NCBI GenBank assembly: GCA_000434295.1 | Contig: HF994935.1 | Coordinates: forward strand, 570,965 to 634,964 | DNA: 64,000 bases | DNA from: Acetobacter sp. CAG:977 | Lineage (GTDB): Bacteria; Pseudomonadota; Alphaproteobacteria; CAAGCB01; CAG-977 | Direction of reading: 5' to 3' | Part shown: piece by piece, positions 17,444 through 26,394 of the stretch | How positions within the stretch are numbered: the first letter of the stretch is position 1 | Layout of the letters: each line of letters begins with the position of its first letter | Made by a program: the position numbers and the translations under genes | The notes under the pieces: model-generated | What the model saw: only the letters and a program-made list of their open reading frames with translations | Database searches by the model: none | What the model was told of the DNA's origin: nothing

Positions 17444-18049
17444 TTAAACGTTTTCGACGTATCTGGCGGCAATAAAGTTCCAATTTGCCAGATTATCCAG
17501 AAAAGCCTGAGCAAAATCGGGGCGACGGTTCTGGTAATCCAGATAATAAGCGTGTTCCCAGACGTCCAAGGTCATCAAAGCGATTTGTCCGTGAGCAATC
17601 GGAGTATCGGCATTTGAAGTTTTTGTAATTTTCAGTTCCCCGTTTTCCAAAACCAGCCAAGCCCATCCGCTGCCGAATTGAGAGATTGCGGCGGCTTTAA
17701 ATTCTTCTTTAAATTTTTCTTCGCTGCCGAAAGTTTTGACGACGGCATTTTTAAAGGAACCTTCGGGCAAAGCACCGCCGCCGTTCGGGGTCAGACAGCT
17801 CCAAAAGAACGTGTGGTTCCATGTTTGAGCAGCATTGTTAAAGATTCCCGCTTTTGAAGCATCGCCGGCGGTTGCACGGATAATGTCTTCCAAGCTTTTT
17901 GCGGATAAATCGGTGTCTTTGATCAGGTTGTTTAAGTTTGTAACGTATGTGCGATGGTGCTTTCCGTGGTGAAATTCCAGCGTACGGGCGGACATATAGG
18001 GTTCAAGGGCGTCGCCGCCGAACGGCAGGTTAGGCAATTCAAAAGCCAT
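17444..18049 (-). CDS. sodB: Iron superoxide dismutase SodB
   Basis: Converts superoxide to O2 and H2O2 in the cytoplasm. 201 residues, normal length. Metal ligands are visible: His in LEFHHGKHH, His in AAQTWNHTFFW, and Asp/His in DVWEHAYYLDYQN. The AAQTWNHTFFW context (Gln in the position typical of iron enzymes) and FGSGWAWLV point to the Fe form; metal choice is an inference. ATG 18049 with AAGGAG 8 nt upstream. It lies 72 nt downstream of hpnE on the same strand and may share its transcript or have its own promoter. Confidence 0.96.
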   Translation of the reverse strand: MAFELPNLPFGGDALEPYMSARTLEFHHGKHHRTYVTNLNNLIKDTDLSAKSLEDIIRATAGDASKAGIFNNAAQTWNHTFFWSCLTPNGGGALPEGSFKNAVVKTFGSEEKFKEEFKAAAISQFGSGWAWLVLENGELKITKTSNADTPIAHGQIALMTLDVWEHAYYLDYQNRRPDFAQAFLDNLANWNFIAARYVENV

Positions 18050-18121
18050 ATCAGGTACTCCTTAAGGTTATTTTCCTTTAGAAATTATTTCCTTTTTAAG
18101 GCTGAAAGTAAATATATCTTT

Positions 18122-19213
18122 TCAGTCAATGTACGCGGCGGCGCGGAAGCCCGACCGTACGGCGCCTTCAATGGTGCAGGGCAGCCCCGTGTCGGTCGAA
18201 TCGCCGGCCAAAAAGACTTGATCGGAGCCGATGTTTGCGGGCGGACGCAAAGCGTTGACGACTTTGCTTTGGTGCAAAGTTGCCCGTTTTGACGCGATAA
18301 AACGGTAAGGGGGCAGTCGGTGTCCTTCCGACAAAGCGCCTTGTATGTCGTGCCATACGGTTCCCGCGATGGTTTCGGGGCGCCGTTTTTTCAGCAAATC
18401 GTCCGCGGCGCTGATCGTGACCGACAAGATGCCGTTTTGTTTAAAAGCCCAATGCCCGACAGAATGCGTCAGTCCGATAAAAAACCTGTTTTCGGGCAGT
18501 TGTGAATCAGTTTTGTAATGAATGCCGACAATCGTGTTGCAAGGCTGTTCCGCCGCGCCGACGACCAGTCGGCTCAGATTTTCGGAGGGCAGGGCAAGGA
18601 TGACTTTGTCTTTTTCGGGAATGATTTTATCTTCGTCGGCAAAGCAAAGCATATTTTCGCGTATTCGAACCAGCTTTTTATGAAAAAGGAACGCAACGCC
18701 CCGCCGTTTTAATTCGTTTTCTACGGGGTCGATAATGCAAGCTTTTAAAGACGGCACCGCCAAATACGCTTGTCCGTTCTTTTTGCCCAAGCATTTAAGC
18801 CCCGTTTTCATCAGCATCCGAAAATCGACCTGACCGTACGGCGTATTCATGACGGATTCCGCAAACAGAGGATAGAGTTCTTTTATGTGTCCGAAAAAAG
18901 ACAAGGGACGTCGCGGGTCAACGCAAAAAGTTTCTTTTGTTTTGGCATTAAAGAATAAAAAATCGTGTTCAACGGGGACAAGCGGCGTTGACGTGGGGCA
19001 TTTTTCCAACATATCCAACAACGCCGTGTTAGATCCCAACATCAAATGCGTTCCGGCATCAATAACGCAACCCAACCGTTCGTCATAAAAAGAATGACAC
19101 CGTCCTCCCGAACGGTCGGAAGCGTCATAGACAACGACTGGAATATGTCTTTGGCTCAGCGCAAAAGCGGCAGACAATCCGGCGATACCCGCTCCGACAA
19201 TATGAACCGTCAT
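18122..19213 (-). CDS. hpnE: Hydroxysqualene dehydroxylase HpnE
   Basis: FAD-dependent oxidoreductase that reduces hydroxysqualene to squalene, third step of the HpnCDE route. N-terminal dinucleotide-binding VGAGIAGLSAAFALS followed by VYDASDRSGGRCHSF, as in phytoene-desaturase-like amine oxidases, and a C-terminal FAD motif FLAGDSTDTGLPCTIEGAVRSG. 363 residues, shorter than the usual ~420, with no obvious loss of the FAD motifs. It begins 3 nt after the hpnD stop. Assignment rests on both sequence and the hpnC-hpnD-hpnE order. Confidence 0.93.
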   Translation of the reverse strand: MTVHIVGAGIAGLSAAFALSQRHIPVVVYDASDRSGGRCHSFYDERLGCVIDAGTHLMLGSNTALLDMLEKCPTSTPLVPVEHDFLFFNAKTKETFCVDPRRPLSFFGHIKELYPLFAESVMNTPYGQVDFRMLMKTGLKCLGKKNGQAYLAVPSLKACIIDPVENELKRRGVAFLFHKKLVRIRENMLCFADEDKIIPEKDKVILALPSENLSRLVVGAAEQPCNTIVGIHYKTDSQLPENRFFIGLTHSVGHWAFKQNGILSVTISAADDLLKKRRPETIAGTVWHDIQGALSEGHRLPPYRFIASKRATLHQSKVVNALRPPANIGSDQVFLAGDSTDTGLPCTIEGAVRSGFRAAAYID

Positions 19214-19216
19214 TTT

Positions 19217-20098
19217 TTATTTTCCGAACAAACAAATCCGCACGGCCGTTGCCGCCATCCATAATTTTGACGGTTTCGGACGGGGGGCAATGACATCCCA
19301 TCCCCGTTTTTGCATCATATCGAAAATCTTTTGATAAACTTTCATCATGATGACGGCGGGTTTCATTTGTTTTGCGTTTAATTTTTCCAAAGCTTCCCGC
19401 GCTTGGGCAAAACGTAACAAAGCTTTTTCCGCCAAAGCCTGCCTGGCGATTTTTAAATTCGGATGATTTAAAATTTCAGACAACGGCGTATTGTCCGTAA
19501 TGACGATGCCTGCTTTGTTCAGACATTCTTCAGGCATATACAGGCGTCCCAGTTCCATGTCTTCGCCCATGTCGCGCAGGATATTCGTTATTTGCAACGC
19601 TTCGCCCAAAGAAACGGCAAAACGTTGAGCCGTTTCCGAAAAATCGCCGAAAATGCATACGGACAACATACCGACGGCTCCCGCGACGCGACGGCAGTAT
19701 AATTCCAGCTCGCTCATCGTCGGAGCACGCATCCCGTCGGGAATATCCATTTCCATGCCGTCAATTAACGCCGTAAATTCGTTTTCGGGCAGGTTGAATT
19801 TTTTTACGGGGTCTTTTAAAGCCAAGGCAACGTCGGACAAAGGCGTTTCATTCGCGTAGATCCGTTTTATGTCCTCTCTCCAAACGGACAAAGCTTTTTT
19901 CTTGGCTTCCAACGGAGCCGGTTCGTCCGCAATATCGTCGATTTCCCGACAAAAGGCATACACCGCGAACATGGCATCACGTTTTTCTTTTCCCAACAAA
20001 CGCATCGCGGGATAAAAAGAGCTGCCCGAACGTTTAACGATTTCTTCGACCCGTTGTTTTATTCGTTCGGCGTTTTCAGATCCGATTTTTTCAGACAT
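19217..20098 (-). CDS. hpnD: Presqualene diphosphate synthase HpnD
   Basis: Condenses two farnesyl diphosphates to presqualene diphosphate. Trans-isoprenyl-diphosphate synthase fold with both Asp-rich motifs: FCREIDDIADEP and NILRDMGEDMELGRLYMP. Start set at MSEKIGSEN (20098), which has AAGGAAG upstream; the frame stays open to 20245, but that 49-residue extension lies entirely inside hpnC and is not conserved in character. With this start it is 293 residues and overlaps hpnC by 40 nt, implying translational coupling. The enzyme uses Mg2+ and FPP from the cytosol. Confidence 0.94.
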   Translation of the reverse strand: MSEKIGSENAERIKQRVEEIVKRSGSSFYPAMRLLGKEKRDAMFAVYAFCREIDDIADEPAPLEAKKKALSVWREDIKRIYANETPLSDVALALKDPVKKFNLPENEFTALIDGMEMDIPDGMRAPTMSELELYCRRVAGAVGMLSVCIFGDFSETAQRFAVSLGEALQITNILRDMGEDMELGRLYMPEECLNKAGIVITDNTPLSEILNHPNLKIARQALAEKALLRFAQAREALEKLNAKQMKPAVIMMKVYQKIFDMMQKRGWDVIAPRPKPSKLWMAATAVRICLFGK

Positions 20099-20940
20099 TC
20101 TATTTTCTTCCTTCTTAATCCGCCGATGATGCCGCAAGCCGAAGCAAAAATCCAATCGCTTTTTGCCAATTCGACTTTTCGTTTCAAAATATCTTTCTTT
20201 TTCAGTTTCTTCAGCAGACGTTGCGCCAAACGGAAAATGACGCACACTTCCATTCTCAATCCGCGATTGACGATGACCAAAGGCAGAGAAGACCCTTCGA
20301 TCAGCAATCCTTCAATGCCTGCGGTAACGCGGTTAAAGACGCGTTGCATGGCGGCGCAGGTCGTTTTGTCGTCCAAGGCTTCGTATTTTAATTCTTCGGC
20401 TTTGAACCAGTCTTTGGGAATGTAGACTCTGGAACGGTTTTGATAATCTTCCTTGCAATCTTGCAGATGATTGTTCATTTGCAAAGCGGCGCACAAAGCA
20501 TCCGAAGGCCAATACGCCGTCGGATTTTCGCCGTGCAAATCCAACATGAAACGTCCGACGCTGCCCGCCGAATTGCGGCAATAAGCCATCACGTCTTCCC
20601 AAGTGTGATAGGTATGCCCTTTGGCGTCTTGGCGAAACGCTTTGAGCAGGTCTTTGGCGTGCTGATCCGTGATGTTGCGTTCTTTCAGGCTTTCAAAAAG
20701 CTTTTGTGCGCACAAAGTTTCATCGTCGGCATGAGCATTTTGGGTCAGAACGGCTTCAAGAGCGTCAAGCTTTTCCAGTTTTTCCGCCGCCGAAACGCCG
20801 TAAGCATCGGCAATATCGTCCGCCGTTCTGGCAAAATCGTAAAAAGCAAAGATATGCGGTCTTAATTCCGAAGGAATCAGAAAAGAACCGACGGGGAAAT
20901 TTTCCTGATTTGCATTTTTTGTTCGTTTGATTTCAGCCAT
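20059..20940 (-). CDS. hpnC: Hydroxysqualene synthase HpnC
   Basis: Converts presqualene diphosphate to hydroxysqualene. 293 residues. The first metal-binding motif is [16 protein letters not shown] (~30-45), and the second aspartate region is [18 protein letters not shown]. It is distinguished from HpnD by position and by the YFARTADD-type first motif. It overlaps trmFO upstream by 8 nt and hpnD downstream by 40 nt. Squalene-hopene cyclase is not in the window, so the end product (squalene or hopanoids) cannot be told from here. Confidence 0.93.
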   Translation of the reverse strand: MAEIKRTKNANQENFPVGSFLIPSELRPHIFAFYDFARTADDIADAYGVSAAEKLEKLDALEAVLTQNAHADDETLCAQKLFESLKERNITDQHAKDLLKAFRQDAKGHTYHTWEDVMAYCRNSAGSVGRFMLDLHGENPTAYWPSDALCAALQMNNHLQDCKEDYQNRSRVYIPKDWFKAEELKYEALDDKTTCAAMQRVFNRVTAGIEGLLIEGSSLPLVIVNRGLRMEVCVIFRLAQRLLKKLKKKDILKRKVELAKSDWIFASACGIIGGLRRKKIECLKKSDLKTPNE

Positions 20941-22285
20941 TGATACCTGCCGTTTTTTTCCATTCGTCCAAAGCCGTTAACGCCCGTTCGCTTTGCGCGC
21001 GTTTTCTGTCCAAGCCTTTGATTTTCTTTTTGCCTTCGGGGACGGGCGGGGGAGGCATTAAACCGAAATTGATGTTCATCGGTTGGAACAAGTCAGGCTG
21101 ATCCGCCGCCGTAATGTGCTTTAACATTGCGCCCAAAGCCGTTTCTTTCGGAGGAATGACGATATCTTTTCCCAAGCTTTCCCAAGCGGCGAACAATCCT
21201 GCCATTAATCCGACGCAAGCGCTTTCGACATATCCTTCACATCCCGTTATCTGTCCCGCGAAACGCAGATTCGGGCGGGCTTTAAGCCTTAAAGTCTCGT
21301 CCAAAAGTTCGGGCGATCGGATGAACGTATTGCGATGTATGCCGCCCAGTCTGGCAAATTCGGCATTTTCCAGTCCCGGAATCATTCTGAAAACGCGTTT
21401 TTGTTCGCCGTAAGTCAGTTTTGTTTGAAATCCGACCAAGTTTAACAGCGTTCCCTGATTATTTTCTTTTCTCAGCTGGACGACGGCATAAGGGCGTTTG
21501 CCCGTGTGCGGGTCGCACAGCCCGACGGGTTTCATGGGACCGAAAGCCAAAGTTTCCCTGCCGCGTTCCGCCATCACTTCGACGGGCAGGCACCCTTCGA
21601 AATAGGGCGTGTTCTTTTCCCATTCTTTAAAGGCAACTTTTTCACCGCTCAGCAAAGCGTCAATAAAGGCGTTATATTGATCTTCATCCAACGGACAATT
21701 GATGTAGTCATCTCCGTTTCCTTTGTCGTATCTGGACTGTTTCCATGCTTTTGACATATCAACGGACTCGGCTTCGACGATGGGGGCGATGGCGTCAAAG
21801 AAGTGCAAAGAGTCGGAATTTGTAAGTTTTTGAATGTCGGATGCCAGATTTTGCGTCGTCAAAGGTCCCGTAGCAATAATCGACAGTCCGTCGTTTTCCG
21901 AAGGAAGGTTTAAAATTTCTTCCGTGACGAAAGTAATCAGGGGATTTGATTTTAACTGTTCTTCGACGGCTTTTGAAAAGGCGGTTCTGTCAACTGCCAA
22001 AGCGCCGCCCGCAGGGACTTTTGTTTTATCGGCGCTCGCCAGAATCAGAGAACCGCACCGGCGCATTTCTTCGTGCATTAAGCCGACGGCATTATGGCAA
22101 GCGTCATCCGAACGCAAAGAATTTGAACAAACCAGCTCTGCCGGCAAGCCTGTTTTATGGGCAGGCGTGGTTTGGCGCGGCCTCATTTCTTTTAAGACGA
22201 CGGGGACGCCTGCTTTTGCTATTTGCCAAGCGGCTTCGCTACCGGCCAGTCCGGCGCCGATTACGGTAACGGGGCGTAAGCTCAT
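20933..22285 (-). CDS. trmFO: Folate-dependent tRNA m5U54 methyltransferase TrmFO
   Basis: Flavoprotein that methylates U54 of tRNA using methylene-tetrahydrofolate and NAD(P)H. 450 residues, normal. N-terminal FAD motif [20 protein letters not shown], then the family hallmark [15 protein letters not shown] and the catalytic-Cys region [12 protein letters not shown]. The C-terminal [14 protein letters not shown] is also diagnostic. Minus-strand start at 22285 with AAGGAG upstream. It heads the trmFO-hpnC-hpnD-hpnE block; a plausible promoter (TTGGTA-17 nt-TATACG) lies in the divergent gap before the rhodanese gene. Confidence 0.96.
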   Translation of the reverse strand: MSLRPVTVIGAGLAGSEAAWQIAKAGVPVVLKEMRPRQTTPAHKTGLPAELVCSNSLRSDDACHNAVGLMHEEMRRCGSLILASADKTKVPAGGALAVDRTAFSKAVEEQLKSNPLITFVTEEILNLPSENDGLSIIATGPLTTQNLASDIQKLTNSDSLHFFDAIAPIVEAESVDMSKAWKQSRYDKGNGDDYINCPLDEDQYNAFIDALLSGEKVAFKEWEKNTPYFEGCLPVEVMAERGRETLAFGPMKPVGLCDPHTGKRPYAVVQLRKENNQGTLLNLVGFQTKLTYGEQKRVFRMIPGLENAEFARLGGIHRNTFIRSPELLDETLRLKARPNLRFAGQITGCEGYVESACVGLMAGLFAAWESLGKDIVIPPKETALGAMLKHITAADQPDLFQPMNINFGLMPPPPVPEGKKKIKGLDRKRAQSERALTALDEWKKTAGING

Positions 22286-22390
22286 AGGGAAAAAACTCCT
22301 TTTTTTGTCTTTTGCTCTTCGGACATATCGTATATCTTAAAATATACCTTTTACCAAAGACGTTAATAACACTTTTTTACGGATTGCGCC

Positions 22391-22852
22391 ATGGAAGCGA
22401 ATTTTACGAATATTTTAATTGCGGTTATCGCCGTTTTTTGTTTGTTTACGTATGTTATCCCTTACATTCGCCGTTTAATGCGCGGTTCGGGCGTTATTTA
22501 TATTGATCCGAAGGATTTGGAACAAAAGATTGCGTCAAAGACGGATCTTTTGATGATAGACATTCGTCCGAAGGAAAATTTTTACGATATGTTCGGACAT
22601 ATAGACAACGCGATTAACCTGCCGTTTGAACAGTTTATGCTGAGATTGAACGAAACGGCGGACAGGCTGGCAGGGTTCAAGGAAACGCCGATCGTGATTA
22701 TCGGGTTACGTGATGAAAACAAAGTCTTTTTGGCGTATCAGGCGTTACGTTCAAAGGGGTTCACAGACGTTGCCATACTGAATTACGGGTTGTCGCAATG
22801 GATACGGAAAGGGTTGCCGACGGTTGAAAGAAATGCTCATAAACCGGATTAA
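22391..22852 (+). CDS. Membrane-anchored rhodanese-like protein lacking active Cys
   Basis: 153 residues: an N-terminal transmembrane segment (~8-25) then a rhodanese fold with the CH2A-like start LLMIDIRPKENFYDMFGHIDNAINLP. In active rhodaneses the loop after the central strand is C-x-x-G-x-R/K; here the corresponding stretch is IVIIGLRDENK (residues ~101-111) with no cysteine, so sulfur transfer is unlikely. It may be a binding or scaffold version. It overlaps the following pentapeptide-repeat gene, so the two are probably co-expressed. No strong ribosome-binding site is seen at the ATG. Confidence 0.8.
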   Translation: MEANFTNILIAVIAVFCLFTYVIPYIRRLMRGSGVIYIDPKDLEQKIASKTDLLMIDIRPKENFYDMFGHIDNAINLPFEQFMLRLNETADRLAGFKETPIVIIGLRDENKVFLAYQALRSKGFTDVAILNYGLSQWIRKGLPTVERNAHKPD

Positions 22853-25304
22853 GAAACATTTATTACCCATTGTTTTAACGACATTTTTTGTGTCTGTGGC
22901 AATCGCGGCGGTCGAACCGAACGCCGTGATCGTCTATTTTCTGCCCGTGCAGGATACCGCTTCCGTCGATTCGCCTCATGCGTCAAAATACGTCCCGACC
23001 AAAACAGGCGTCGTCATCGCAAAAACGACTGACAATCTGCCCGAAAAAAGCAAAATCGACGAAAAACACGGCATTAAAACGCCCGTCGGCGTTTCTTTGT
23101 ACGATAAGGGCGAAACGCCGTTGGCAACGGCTCAGGAAAACGTGCTTGCTCCCGTCAAGGTCATGATTTTGCCGCCCGAAGACTTGGTTAAAAAAGATCG
23201 CAAAGCCGTTAAAGGAACTCCCGACAGCGTCGTTCCGTTACCGATCCGCATTTTCCCTTTGCTCGACTTGAAAAAGGAAGTCGAAACCGTCGAACAAAAG
23301 GAAGAAGACAAGCCTTTGTTCCCCGAAGCCGTCAAGGTTGCCGCCAAAGAAAAAGACGACGACGGCGATCCCCGTCCGTATCTTGAATCGGAATGGCCGG
23401 CTTGGATTTTCCGCCAGCTCAAGACGTGCGAAGGGTCTCAAAAGGCCTTTGTCCTGGCGACTCTGTATCGCATGATGGGCGATAAAAAGCCGTTGGGAAA
23501 AACAGATTGCGAAATAAAGCGCGAAGTCGCGAAATTCCTTCAAAAATGCTATCCGTGGCCTGCCGACTACTATACGCCGGACAAGTTTGATTATCCGCCC
23601 GAAAACATTCAAATCGTCCGTATGGCTATTGAAGTCTTGTCTTCGCGTTTCGAAGGAACAAAGTTTTGTCCGCTGGATTTGACTCACATTAATTTCGAAA
23701 AGAACGATTTTATCCGCACGCATTTTGACGAAGCCGATTTTTCGTATTCCAATTTTAACGAAGCATCTTTTCTGAACGCCCAAATGCAAAACTCGATTTT
23801 TCAAAAAGCGGAAATGGATAATGTTTTAATTCAGGAAAGCTCTTTTGAAAAAGCCTATATGAAAGGCGTTCGCATGCGTTTCGGACACATTATCGATTCC
23901 GATGTCAGCATGGCGTTTTTCCAACAGGCGGATTTGACGAATACACAATTCAGACGTTCCAAAGCCGTTTTGTCAGATTTTTCTCAGGCAAAGCTGGCAA
24001 ACACCGCGTGGGAAGACGTTGAAGGCGTTCAAATTGATTTCAGCGATTCCGATTTAACCAAAGCCGTTTTTAACAACGTTCTGTTTGAAAAAATGGAAGC
24101 CAACGGCACCGATTTTTCGAATCTGGTTTGCCGTGATTGCCAGCTTCAAGGGGCGGAAGCGCAGGATGCTTGGTTTTATCAGGGGCAATTCAATACGGTT
24201 TCTTTTAAAAATGCGGATTTGTCGGGCGCCAATTTTTCAAAAACCGTTTTCGAACCGCCGATTGTTTTAAGCGGAGTGAAAATTTACGACACGGATTTTA
24301 AAGGTGCGGATATTCGCTTCTTTGAAGGATTGACGGCGGAACAGCTTCGCCTGACGCTTATTGATGCCGACACGCAGTTGCCCAAACCGCCCGAAGACTT
24401 TGAATCGGCGTCTTATGATGTTGATATTTTCCGCGACACGTATGAAGAAAAAGGCGAAATAGCCTACGGTTGCACTCAAAAAATGTGTGAAGACCGCCTG
24501 AAGGGCAGAGTGTCGAATACGAATCTGGCATTAAGGGCGATGTCTTTTATTGATGCGCCGAATACGTCTTTTGACGAAAAAATGTGGGCGTTGTGCACGA
24601 TGGGATGTATTGCCCGGTATGATAAAAAGCTTGAACCGTCTCAAATTGATATTTTGGCGGCATTCGTGCGCCGCAATTCAAAATGGAGCTCGGAAGACTT
24701 GTTTAAGCCGTACACACCGCTTAAACCCGAAGTTCAAACGGCTTTGTTTATTTTGACGGATCCAGCGGCGGGAATATATCCGTCGTATGACATTGATCTG
24801 TCCGGAACCGACTTGCGCGGGGCTGATTTGTCAAATTCGGATTTGCGTGCCTTTACGTTCAGAGGGGCAAATCTGAGCGGAGCCAATTTGTCGGGTTCAA
24901 TTGTTGACGATGCGTTCAACCGTTTTGACCGTGCCGTTGTCGACCAGTTTACGGTTTTGCCAAAAAATGTCAGCCGTTTCATGCCTTATCAGCTGCCCGA
25001 AGAACTTGTTTGGCCGCGTTGGTGGAAACCGGGTACGGTCAGGGTGATCAAAGATACGGTCAATTTATGGTACCCGATTACCGAAACGATACCGTTCTCG
25101 GATGATTTTATCGTTCGTCCGATAGGATTAAGCGCTTCGAACGAAACGAAAGATCAAAAAGCCGCAGAGCCGGCTCAAACAACGGAAAAAGCTTCGGCTG
25201 AAACAAAAGAAGGCGCAAAAACCGAATCAAAAGGGGAAAAATCAGAACCGCAACAAGGAACGAAAGAAAAGGATAATAAGGAAGGGGAAGGGAAAAATGA
25301 ATAA
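22833..25304 (+). CDS. Large membrane-anchored pentapeptide-repeat protein
   Basis: About 823 residues. An N-terminal signal anchor (HLLPIVLTTFFVSVAIAA) is followed by a Lys/Asp/Glu-rich region to ~190 and a mixed domain. A long pentapeptide-repeat block follows at ~275-500 (units such as ANLSG, ADFSY, SNFNE), a second canonical block at ~650-690 (TDLRGADLSNSDLRA, ANLSGANLSG), and a low-complexity Lys/Glu tail of ~60 residues. Pentapeptide repeats form right-handed beta-helices; the role here is unknown. Start taken at ATG 22833; a TTG at 22824 is an alternative. It overlaps the rhodanese-like gene by 20 nt and the Sel1 gene by 8 nt. An extracytoplasmic location is inferred. Confidence 0.82.
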   Translation: MLINRIKKHLLPIVLTTFFVSVAIAAVEPNAVIVYFLPVQDTASVDSPHASKYVPTKTGVVIAKTTDNLPEKSKIDEKHGIKTPVGVSLYDKGETPLATAQENVLAPVKVMILPPEDLVKKDRKAVKGTPDSVVPLPIRIFPLLDLKKEVETVEQKEEDKPLFPEAVKVAAKEKDDDGDPRPYLESEWPAWIFRQLKTCEGSQKAFVLATLYRMMGDKKPLGKTDCEIKREVAKFLQKCYPWPADYYTPDKFDYPPENIQIVRMAIEVLSSRFEGTKFCPLDLTHINFEKNDFIRTHFDEADFSYSNFNEASFLNAQMQNSIFQKAEMDNVLIQESSFEKAYMKGVRMRFGHIIDSDVSMAFFQQADLTNTQFRRSKAVLSDFSQAKLANTAWEDVEGVQIDFSDSDLTKAVFNNVLFEKMEANGTDFSNLVCRDCQLQGAEAQDAWFYQGQFNTVSFKNADLSGANFSKTVFEPPIVLSGVKIYDTDFKGADIRFFEGLTAEQLRLTLIDADTQLPKPPEDFESASYDVDIFRDTYEEKGEIAYGCTQKMCEDRLKGRVSNTNLALRAMSFIDAPNTSFDEKMWALCTMGCIARYDKKLEPSQIDILAAFVRRNSKWSSEDLFKPYTPLKPEVQTALFILTDPAAGIYPSYDIDLSGTDLRGADLSNSDLRAFTFRGANLSGANLSGSIVDDAFNRFDRAVVDQFTVLPKNVSRFMPYQLPEELVWPRWWKPGTVRVIKDTVNLWYPITETIPFSDDFIVRPIGLSASNETKDQKAAEPAQTTEKASAETKEGAKTESKGEKSEPQQGTKEKDNKEGEGKNE

Positions 25305-26343
25305 ACTGATATTTTTGGCGATGCTTTTGTGGAGCGTTCCGTCGATGGCGGCGGTGGATCCCGTAGAATTGCGCGCGCGAGCGGCAAACGGGGATGTTGC
25401 CGCGGCGACTGATTTGGGGAAATATTATCAGGACGTCAAAAAAGACGTTAAAAGTGCCGAAAAATGGTTTTTTGCGGCGGGTAATGCCGGCGATGCGGAG
25501 GCTCAATACCGTTTGGCAAAGATTTATGACGCTTCGCGCGAAGGCAAACATCCGAACAAAGAAGTTGTCGCGTGGTTGGAAAAAGCGGGAGCTCAAGGGC
25601 ATATGGAAGCTCAGCTGATGTTGGGCAAGATTTATCAATTCGGCAGGCGCGGTATTCCCAAGGATTTGTCCAAAGCCAAGATTTGGTATGATATGGCGGC
25701 GGCAAAAGGTTCGAAAACGGCAATGGTACAGATAGAAAACCTGTACGCGAACGTCAAAGACGGCTATGTCAAAGCCGTTCAAACGAATGCGGATTTGTCC
25801 TGGTTGGATGCTTCGGCAAAGCAGGGCAATGCGGAAGCTGCGGCTCGATTGGCGGTTTTGGCGGAAAAGGGCGAAGGCATTCCGCAAGACTATAAACGTG
25901 CGGCGGATTTGTATAAGGTTGCGGCGGAAGCGGGCATTCCTCAGGCTGAAGCCGGATTGGGCAGCTTGTATGCGTCGGGGCAGGGCGTGCCGCTGGATTA
26001 TGAAAAGGCGGTTTATTGGCTGAACAAAGCGGCGGAAGAAGGCTTTGTCGAAGCGCAAAGAAAGCTTGCCGACATTTACGCCTATAAACGCGGAGATTCG
26101 GCAAAAGCCTATGCGTGGATGGTGGTCAGCCTGTCGGCGATGTTCCCGAATGCTCAGGATTTGGTTCAGGTTTCGCCCGATTTGGAACGCTTGATTCGTT
26201 CAATGACGCCGCAGGAAATCAAAGACGGTCAGACTTTGGCGCTTCAGTTGGTCGAACGCATCAAAGAAAACAAAAAACAACAGGAAGAACGCCAAAAAGA
26301 ATTGTTGGCTCGTATGGAACAATATCAAAAAGACGCGGAGTGA
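25297..26343 (+). CDS. Secreted Sel1-repeat protein
   Basis: 348 residues with a signal peptide (MNKLIFLAMLLWSVPSMAA) and Sel1/TPR repeats from ~25 to ~270: AQYRLAKIYD, AQLMLGKIYQFGRRGIPKD, AEAGLGSLYASGQGVPLDY and others with the AxxxLGxxYxxGxGV pattern. The last ~60 residues form a Gln/Lys/Glu-rich predicted coiled coil (ENKKQQEERQKELLARMEQ). It overlaps the pentapeptide-repeat gene by 8 nt, ending a three-gene envelope operon. It is unlike the Sel1 gene at 1589 outside the repeats. Periplasmic scaffold is inferred. Confidence 0.85.
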   Translation: MNKLIFLAMLLWSVPSMAAVDPVELRARAANGDVAAATDLGKYYQDVKKDVKSAEKWFFAAGNAGDAEAQYRLAKIYDASREGKHPNKEVVAWLEKAGAQGHMEAQLMLGKIYQFGRRGIPKDLSKAKIWYDMAAAKGSKTAMVQIENLYANVKDGYVKAVQTNADLSWLDASAKQGNAEAAARLAVLAEKGEGIPQDYKRAADLYKVAAEAGIPQAEAGLGSLYASGQGVPLDYEKAVYWLNKAAEEGFVEAQRKLADIYAYKRGDSAKAYAWMVVSLSAMFPNAQDLVQVSPDLERLIRSMTPQEIKDGQTLALQLVERIKENKKQQEERQKELLARMEQYQKDAE

Positions 26344-26364
26344 AATTTTCGCTTGAAACGATAA

Positions 26365-26394
26365 AAAAAAGCCTCTGTTTTCAGAGGCTTTTTT
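26365..26394. terminator. Bidirectional terminator Sel1 / DUF3800
   Basis: AAAAAAGCCTCTG (26365-26377) pairs with CAGAGGCTTTTTT (26382-26394) around a 4-nt loop. It serves the plus-strand Sel1 gene and the minus-strand DUF3800 gene. Confidence 0.92.

Noticed and set aside
20099..20245. N-terminal extension of HpnD by 49 residues
   Set aside because: It lies inside hpnC, is Lys/Arg/Phe-rich, and the downstream ATG has a good AAGGAAG site.
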